Of a DNA stretch of 7,915 bases, positions 3,528 to 7,915 are shown piece after piece. A program made the translations under genes and the position numbers. The stretch's first letter is position 1, and the number at the start of each line of letters is the position of its first letter. The notes beneath the pieces were generated by a model. It was not told the origin of the DNA and did no database searches. It saw nothing but the letters and a program-made list of their open reading frames with translations. Origin of the DNA: Desulfobacterales bacterium (lineage in GTDB: Bacteria > Desulfobacterota > Desulfobulbia > Desulfobulbales > BM004); NCBI GenBank assembly GCA_012974315.1, contig JAAXQI010000173.1, forward strand, positions 1 to 7,915, in the 5' to 3' direction.

Positions 3528-5801
3528 ATGACGAAATCTTTAATAATAGTAGAATCACCCGCTAAAGCGAGGACCCTGAAAAAATATCTTGGCAAGGATT
3601 ATGACGTCAAGGCCTCCGTCGGTCACATCCGCGATCTGCCGGTAAGCAAGCTTGGTGTTGATGTCAAGAATGACTTTGCTCCCCAGTATGTTACAATCAA
3701 AGGCAAAAGCAATATTATAAGTGATCTGAAAAAGGCAGCGAAAAAAGCAGACAATATCTATCTTGCCCCGGATCCTGACCGTGAAGGAGAAGCCATTGCC
3801 TGGCACATCGCCCATATTCTAAAATCTGCAGACAAACCGATCCATAGAGCCCTGTTCCATGAACTGACCCAGAAAGCTATTCGCGCTGCCATAGACAATG
3901 CCAGCATCATCGACCAGAACAAATTCCAGGCACAGCAGGCCCGCCGCATTCTGGACAGACTGGTAGGCTACCAGATATCACCACTCCTCTGGGAAAAGGT
4001 AAGAAGAGGCCTGTCTGCCGGCCGGGTTCAATCTGTTACCGTCAGGATGATATGCGACCGCGAGAGTGAGATAGATAAATTTCAACCGGTGGAATACTGG
4101 ATTATCAGTGAAAGTCTGGAAGGGAAAAATCCTCCCCGGTTCATCGCCAGGCTCGATAAAGTTTCCGGTCGCAAGGCCAAGGTGGAAAACCAGGAGCAGG
4201 CAGATAAAATTGTCTCGACCCTGAAGAAAGCTGAACATACTGTCAGTGCAGTTGACAAAAAAGAGCGTAAGCGCTATCCGAGTCCTCCCTTTATTACCAG
4301 CACAATGCAGCAGGATGCCAACAGAAAATTTCGCTTTCCTGCTAAAAGAACCATGGGTCTGGCCCAGAAGCTTTACGAAGGAATCGAGTTAGGGGAAAAG
4401 GGCCCGGTTGGCTTAATTACCTACATGCGTACAGACTCAACCCGTATCAATGATGAGGCCATGGCCGAAGTCCGCGACTTTATTAATAAGGACTATGGAC
4501 CAGATTTTCTGCCCTCAAAACCGAACACCTATAAAAGTGCCAAGGCTTCACAGGATGCCCATGAAGCCATCCGCCCAACGGATGTTACCCTGACACCTGA
4601 AAAGGTCGCACCCTATCTTGAGAAGGGCTTACTGAACCTTTATACCCTGATATGGAAACGGTTTGTTGCATCCCAGATGTGCCCGGCCATATTTGACCAG
4701 ACCACGGTTTCCATCCAGGCAGATAAATACCTGCTCAAAACCCAGGGTGCGATTCTGCGTTTCAAGGGTTTTATGGCCCTCTACGTTGAATCAACAGGTG
4801 ATGAGAACGGTGAAACCAATGGCAAAGAGGGAAAAACAGATGGCAGCGCCATTATTCCAGATGTTGCAACCGGCGACACTTTAAAGTTATTGACCATTGA
4901 TCCTAAACAAAATTTTACCAAACCCCCGCCGCGCTATACTGAAGCAACACTGGTCAAAGCTCTTGAAGAAAACGGGGTTGGACGGCCCAGTACCTATGCT
5001 GCCATTATCTCCACCATCCAGGATAAGGAATATGTGGTGCAGCAGGAGAGGAAATTTATGCCTACTGACCTTGGAAAACTGGTCAATGAACTGCTGGTAG
5101 AACACTTTCCTGCAATACTGGACATTGAGTTTACCGCAACCATGGAAGAAAATCTGGACAAGGTTGAAGAGGGCAAGAGCAATTGGGTCAAACTTTTACA
5201 TGCCTTCTATGGCCCATTTGAAAAAGCCCTTTCTGCTGCCAAGCAGGAAATGAAATCAGTGAAAAGGCAGGGAATCCCAACAGGAATTTCCTGTAAATTC
5301 TGCGATGGCAGCCTGGTGATAAAATGGGGCAAAACCGGAGAATTCCTGGCCTGTGAAAATTACCCGACATGCAAGTTTACGCAGAATTTCAAAAAGGATG
5401 AGAACGGTACAATCATCCCTGTAGAAAAAGAAGAGCCTGTCGATTCAGGAGAAAAGTGTGAAAAGTGCGGCAAACCCATGGTCTTCAAACATGGTCGATA
5501 TGGAGAGTTTCAAGCCTGTTCCGGATATCCTGAATGCAAGCATATCAAAGCCCAGACAACTGGCGTGAAATGCCCTGAGGAAAACTGCGAGGGTGAACTT
5601 ATCCAGAAGGTTTCCAAGAAGGGAAAGGTTTTCTTTAGCTGCAACACATTTCCGACATGCAAATTTGCCACATGGGATAAGCCAGTTCCCAAGCAATGCC
5701 CAAACTGTGGCAAACCTTTCCTTCTGGAAAAAAAGACAAAAAAAGAGACTGTTCTAAAGTGCATTGATAATGCTTGCGGTTATTCAGAGCCTTTGGCATA
5801 A
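3528..5801 (+). CDS. topA: DNA topoisomerase I (type IA)
   Basis: This encodes 757 residues. It relaxes negatively supercoiled DNA by passing strands through a transient single-strand break, held by a 5'-phosphotyrosine link. An N-terminal TOPRIM domain carries E9 (VESPAKA) and the metal-binding DPDREGE motif (D82, D84, E86). The type IA core has SAGRVQS (163-169), the catalytic Y299 in TYMRTDSTR, AHEAIRPTD (344-352) and GRPSTYA (485-491). A hydrophilic, Gly/Asp/Glu-rich insertion lies at about 423-445. The C-terminus has four tandem zinc ribbons, each with four cysteines, beginning at C589, C644, C682 and C724; the third uses CX4C rather than CX2C in its first half. Length and order are normal for bacterial TopA and nothing is broken. 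It is the first gene of the plus-strand housekeeping block. Confidence 0.98.
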   Translation: MTKSLIIVESPAKARTLKKYLGKDYDVKASVGHIRDLPVSKLGVDVKNDFAPQYVTIKGKSNIISDLKKAAKKADNIYLAPDPDREGEAIAWHIAHILKSADKPIHRALFHELTQKAIRAAIDNASIIDQNKFQAQQARRILDRLVGYQISPLLWEKVRRGLSAGRVQSVTVRMICDRESEIDKFQPVEYWIISESLEGKNPPRFIARLDKVSGRKAKVENQEQADKIVSTLKKAEHTVSAVDKKERKRYPSPPFITSTMQQDANRKFRFPAKRTMGLAQKLYEGIELGEKGPVGLITYMRTDSTRINDEAMAEVRDFINKDYGPDFLPSKPNTYKSAKASQDAHEAIRPTDVTLTPEKVAPYLEKGLLNLYTLIWKRFVASQMCPAIFDQTTVSIQADKYLLKTQGAILRFKGFMALYVESTGDENGETNGKEGKTDGSAIIPDVATGDTLKLLTIDPKQNFTKPPPRYTEATLVKALEENGVGRPSTYAAIISTIQDKEYVVQQERKFMPTDLGKLVNELLVEHFPAILDIEFTATMEENLDKVEEGKSNWVKLLHAFYGPFEKALSAAKQEMKSVKRQGIPTGISCKFCDGSLVIKWGKTGEFLACENYPTCKFTQNFKKDENGTIIPVEKEEPVDSGEKCEKCGKPMVFKHGRYGEFQACSGYPECKHIKAQTTGVKCPEENCEGELIQKVSKKGKVFFSCNTFPTCKFATWDKPVPKQCPNCGKPFLLEKKTKKETVLKCIDNACGYSEPLA

Positions 5802-5827
5802 CCATAATAATATGAGACATCGCCTTT

Positions 5828-5855
5828 TTGGCAACCTATCAAAACCCTCTATACG
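5828..5855 (+). promoter_or_regulatory. Possible promoter before rsfS
   Basis: TTGGCA (5828-5833) and TATACG (5850-5855) are spaced 16 bp apart in the 68-bp topA-rsfS gap, predicting a start near 5862 and a very short leader before the ATG at 5870. The match is modest, and read-through from topA is an equal alternative because no terminator is seen between them. Confidence 0.25.
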
Positions 5856-5869
5856 GCAACCGATAATCC

Positions 5870-6244
5870 ATGCAACAGGTTAAAAAAAAACACCTAAAAA
5901 AAACGAGCAGGGAGCTTGCTAAGCTTTGTGTGCGTACCGCAGTAGAAAAGAAAGCTGAAGATCCGATTATTCTGGATGTCAGCAAGCTTTGTTCTTTCAC
6001 TGACTATTTTGTCATCATCAGCGGTCGGTCAACCCGGCACGTTCAAGGCCTTGCAGAGGCACTCGAGGCTGAACTCCGCAGCAAAAGACTTGCCACCAGC
6101 AAGTCAGAGGGACTGCAGGAGGGAATCTGGGTCCTGCTTGATTTTAACGACGTCGTGGTCCACATCTTTTATTCTGAATCAAGAAAATTTTATGATATTG
6201 AGGGACTTTGGCACGATGCCCCCAGAATCTCCCTGGACGATTAA
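5870..6244 (+). CDS. rsfS: Ribosomal silencing factor RsfS (YbeB/Iojap family)
   Basis: This encodes 124 residues. RsfS binds ribosomal protein uL14 on the 50S subunit and blocks joining with 30S, lowering translation when nutrients are short. The single Iojap/RsfS domain spans about 14-117: ILDVSKLCSFTDYFVIISGRS (34-54, written here only as the landmark D36/T44/D45), the S54-T-R-H57-V segment, a KSEG turn (about 78-81), WVLLDFNDVVVHIF (about 87-100), and the ending RKFYDIEGLWHDA with W114. The N-terminus has an extra lysine-rich run (KKKHLKK) ahead of the domain. No clear Shine-Dalgarno precedes the ATG. It lies 68 bp after topA and 12 bp before gpmI, so co-transcription with gpmI is likely. 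Length is typical. Confidence 0.95.
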   Translation: MQQVKKKHLKKTSRELAKLCVRTAVEKKAEDPIILDVSKLCSFTDYFVIISGRSTRHVQGLAEALEAELRSKRLATSKSEGLQEGIWVLLDFNDVVVHIFYSESRKFYDIEGLWHDAPRISLDD

Positions 6245-6256
6245 CCCTGAGCAGAA

Positions 6257-7804
6257 ATGAAACAACCACCCCCCATACTACTGGCAATTCTAGACGGCTG
6301 GGGAGCAGGTCCTCTCACTGAGTCCAATGCCATTCATATGGCCAGGACCCCGAATATGGATCGCTGGCAAAACAGTTTTCCCTCTACAACCTTGCTTGCC
6401 CATAACGGTGCTGTCGGACTGCCTGAAGGCCAGATGGGTAATTCTGAAGTGGGACACCTCAATATTGGCGCAGGCCGGATAGTTTACCAGGATTTCACCA
6501 GAATCAACCATGCCATTGAAACAGGCACGTTTTTTAAAAATGAAATCCTGAAAAGTACTTTTGCCAAAGCTTCAAAAAACAAATCAGGGCTCCACCTTAT
6601 GGGCCTTATTTCCGATGGCGGCGTCCACAGTCATATCAATCATTTAGTAGCACTCCTCGAAATGGCTGCCAGCCATGGCCTGACAAATGTCTATATCCAT
6701 GCATTCATGGATGGCAGGGACACCCCTCCCAGCAGCGGACTGAATTATATAAGCCAGCTGCAGAACGAACTGGACAGGATCGGCATCGGGCGTCTGGCAT
6801 CAATCTCAGGCCGCTTCTATGCTATGGATAGGGATAAGCGCTGGGAAAGGGTCCGGGTTGCCTGGGAGGCCATTGTCGACGGTCAGGGCATTGGAGCAAT
6901 TGATCCGGTTCAAGCAGTGCAGGATGCATATGATCGTCAAGAAACCGATGAATTTATCCGACCGATTGTCCTGCTTGATGAAAACAGTGAACCCGTTGCA
7001 ACGGTCAAAGATAATGATGTTGTCCTGATGTTCAACTTCAGGGCAGACCGCGTTCGTGAACTGACCCATGTCTTTACCGATGAAAACTGGCAGGAGTTTG
7101 CAGTAAAGTTCAGGCCGGAATTGACTGAATATGTAACTCTTACCCAATATGACAAACAGTTCACCCTGCCCATTGCATTCCCGCCTGCCAGCATGGATCA
7201 CATACTGGCAGAGGAAATCAGCAGCCATGGGTTCAGGCAGCTTCGTATAGCTGAAACCGAAAAATATGCCCATGTCACCTATTTCTTCAACGGAGGCAGG
7301 GAAGAGCCTTTCCCCCTTGAGGATCGCGCTTTAATTCCCTCTCCAAAAGAGGTTGCAACTTACGACCAGAAACCGGAAATGAGTGCCTATCTGGTTACTG
7401 AGGAATTATTAAACCGCATGGACTGCGAGCCCTATTCACTGATTGTCCTCAATTTTGCCAACGGGGATATGGTTGGACACAGCGGTATAATGGCGGCTGC
7501 GATCAAGGCCTGTGAAGCAGTTGATACCTGCCTTGAAAAAATTGTGGAAAAATTCACAGCAAAAGGTGGAATTGTGCTCATTACAGCTGACCACGGCAAT
7601 GCTGAAACCATGTGCGACCCGCACTCCCATTGCCCATTCACGGCCCATTCCTCCAATCCTGTACCTTTTATTCTGCTCAGCGAAAAACATAAAAATTGCA
7701 CATTAAGGAAAGACGGCTCCCTCCCGGATATTGCCCCCACCATTCTCAGCCTGCAGGGCCTTCCCATACCCCAGGAAATGACAGGAAAAAGCCTGATCAA
7801 ATAA
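6257..7804 (+). CDS. gpmI: 2,3-bisphosphoglycerate-independent phosphoglycerate mutase
   Basis: This encodes 515 residues. It interconverts 3-phosphoglycerate and 2-phosphoglycerate in glycolysis and gluconeogenesis, using two Mn2+ ions and a phosphoserine intermediate. It belongs to the alkaline-phosphatase superfamily. Metal and catalytic motifs are all visible: D13 in LDGWG, the catalytic S63 in MGNSEVGH, the phosphotransferase-domain DGRDTPP (152-158) and FNFRADR (259-265), D404 and H408 in GDMVGHSG, D445/H446 in TADHGNAE, and H464 in FTAHSSNP. Full length for the family (about 510-515) and no disruption. It starts 12 bp after the rsfS stop with only a weak Shine-Dalgarno (GAG), which suggests translational coupling. 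No strong terminator was found in the 111 bp that follow it in the window. Confidence 0.98.
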   Translation: MKQPPPILLAILDGWGAGPLTESNAIHMARTPNMDRWQNSFPSTTLLAHNGAVGLPEGQMGNSEVGHLNIGAGRIVYQDFTRINHAIETGTFFKNEILKSTFAKASKNKSGLHLMGLISDGGVHSHINHLVALLEMAASHGLTNVYIHAFMDGRDTPPSSGLNYISQLQNELDRIGIGRLASISGRFYAMDRDKRWERVRVAWEAIVDGQGIGAIDPVQAVQDAYDRQETDEFIRPIVLLDENSEPVATVKDNDVVLMFNFRADRVRELTHVFTDENWQEFAVKFRPELTEYVTLTQYDKQFTLPIAFPPASMDHILAEEISSHGFRQLRIAETEKYAHVTYFFNGGREEPFPLEDRALIPSPKEVATYDQKPEMSAYLVTEELLNRMDCEPYSLIVLNFANGDMVGHSGIMAAAIKACEAVDTCLEKIVEKFTAKGGIVLITADHGNAETMCDPHSHCPFTAHSSNPVPFILLSEKHKNCTLRKDGSLPDIAPTILSLQGLPIPQEMTGKSLIK

Positions 7805-7915
7805 GTCATATCCATGGTTAACACAGGGTTCACTGTTTCTTAAGGGTTGCTTTTTGAAAGCAGATTCTGCTAAACAGAGACCGTAAAACTTTCTTATATA
7901 AAAATTTTCATCAGC

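Noticed and set aside
6806..7273. Minus-strand 155-codon open frame inside gpmI
   Set aside because: It is antisense to an intact, highly conserved enzyme and has no ribosome site or recognisable domain.
7848..7862. TGCTTT-TTG-AAAGCA stem after gpmI as a terminator
   Set aside because: The stem is only 6 bp, the loop is 3 nt, and the following bases (GATTCTGC) are not T-rich.

Overview
The window looks like chromosomal DNA from an anaerobic deltaproteobacterium (Desulfobacterota), possibly a relative of the Desulfobulbales or other sulfate or sulfur metabolisers. The reasons are a Desulfovibrio-type small ferredoxin, a hemerythrin-PAS protein, a GATE-type nucleoside-recognition membrane protein, and a TTGAC-N4-GTCAA palindrome of the CRP/FNR type used by regulators such as HcpR. 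This placement is an inference from gene content. No rRNA or other phylogenetic marker was compared.

Layout. Positions 1-264 carry no confident gene. They hold two perfect inverted repeats (13-bp and 18-bp arms) and a start-less open frame on the minus strand. A small SpoIIAA/STAS-like gene follows on the minus strand (265-630), and its upstream region repeats 16 bp of the first inverted repeat. A strong intrinsic terminator (751-785) ends the next minus-strand gene, a hemerythrin HHE + PAS protein (806-1765). That gene has an excellent Shine-Dalgarno sequence. Upstream of it is a CRP/FNR-type palindrome at about -41 from a predicted start point, with a good -10 hexamer. Next on the minus strand are a 62-residue ferredoxin (1949-2137) and a polytopic nucleoside-recognition protein (2211-3179). 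The last may be translated from a near-leaderless mRNA.

A 348-bp divergent intergenic region separates these from a plus-strand housekeeping block: topA (3528-5801, with four C-terminal zinc ribbons), rsfS (5870-6244) and gpmI (6257-7804). All three appear intact, with their key residues present. rsfS and gpmI are 12 bp apart and probably co-transcribed.

Functional reading. The left half looks like a small redox or stress module. The diiron HHE domain with a PAS sensor, and possibly the ferredoxin, would respond to O2, NO or redox state, with the HHE-PAS gene probably switched by a CRP/FNR-family activator. The right half is core DNA topology, ribosome silencing and glycolysis. I saw no CRISPR array, tRNA, rRNA, complete insertion sequence or clear new multi-gene system. 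The best leads are the regulatory architecture in front of the HHE-PAS gene and the repeat-flanked small gene at the left end.
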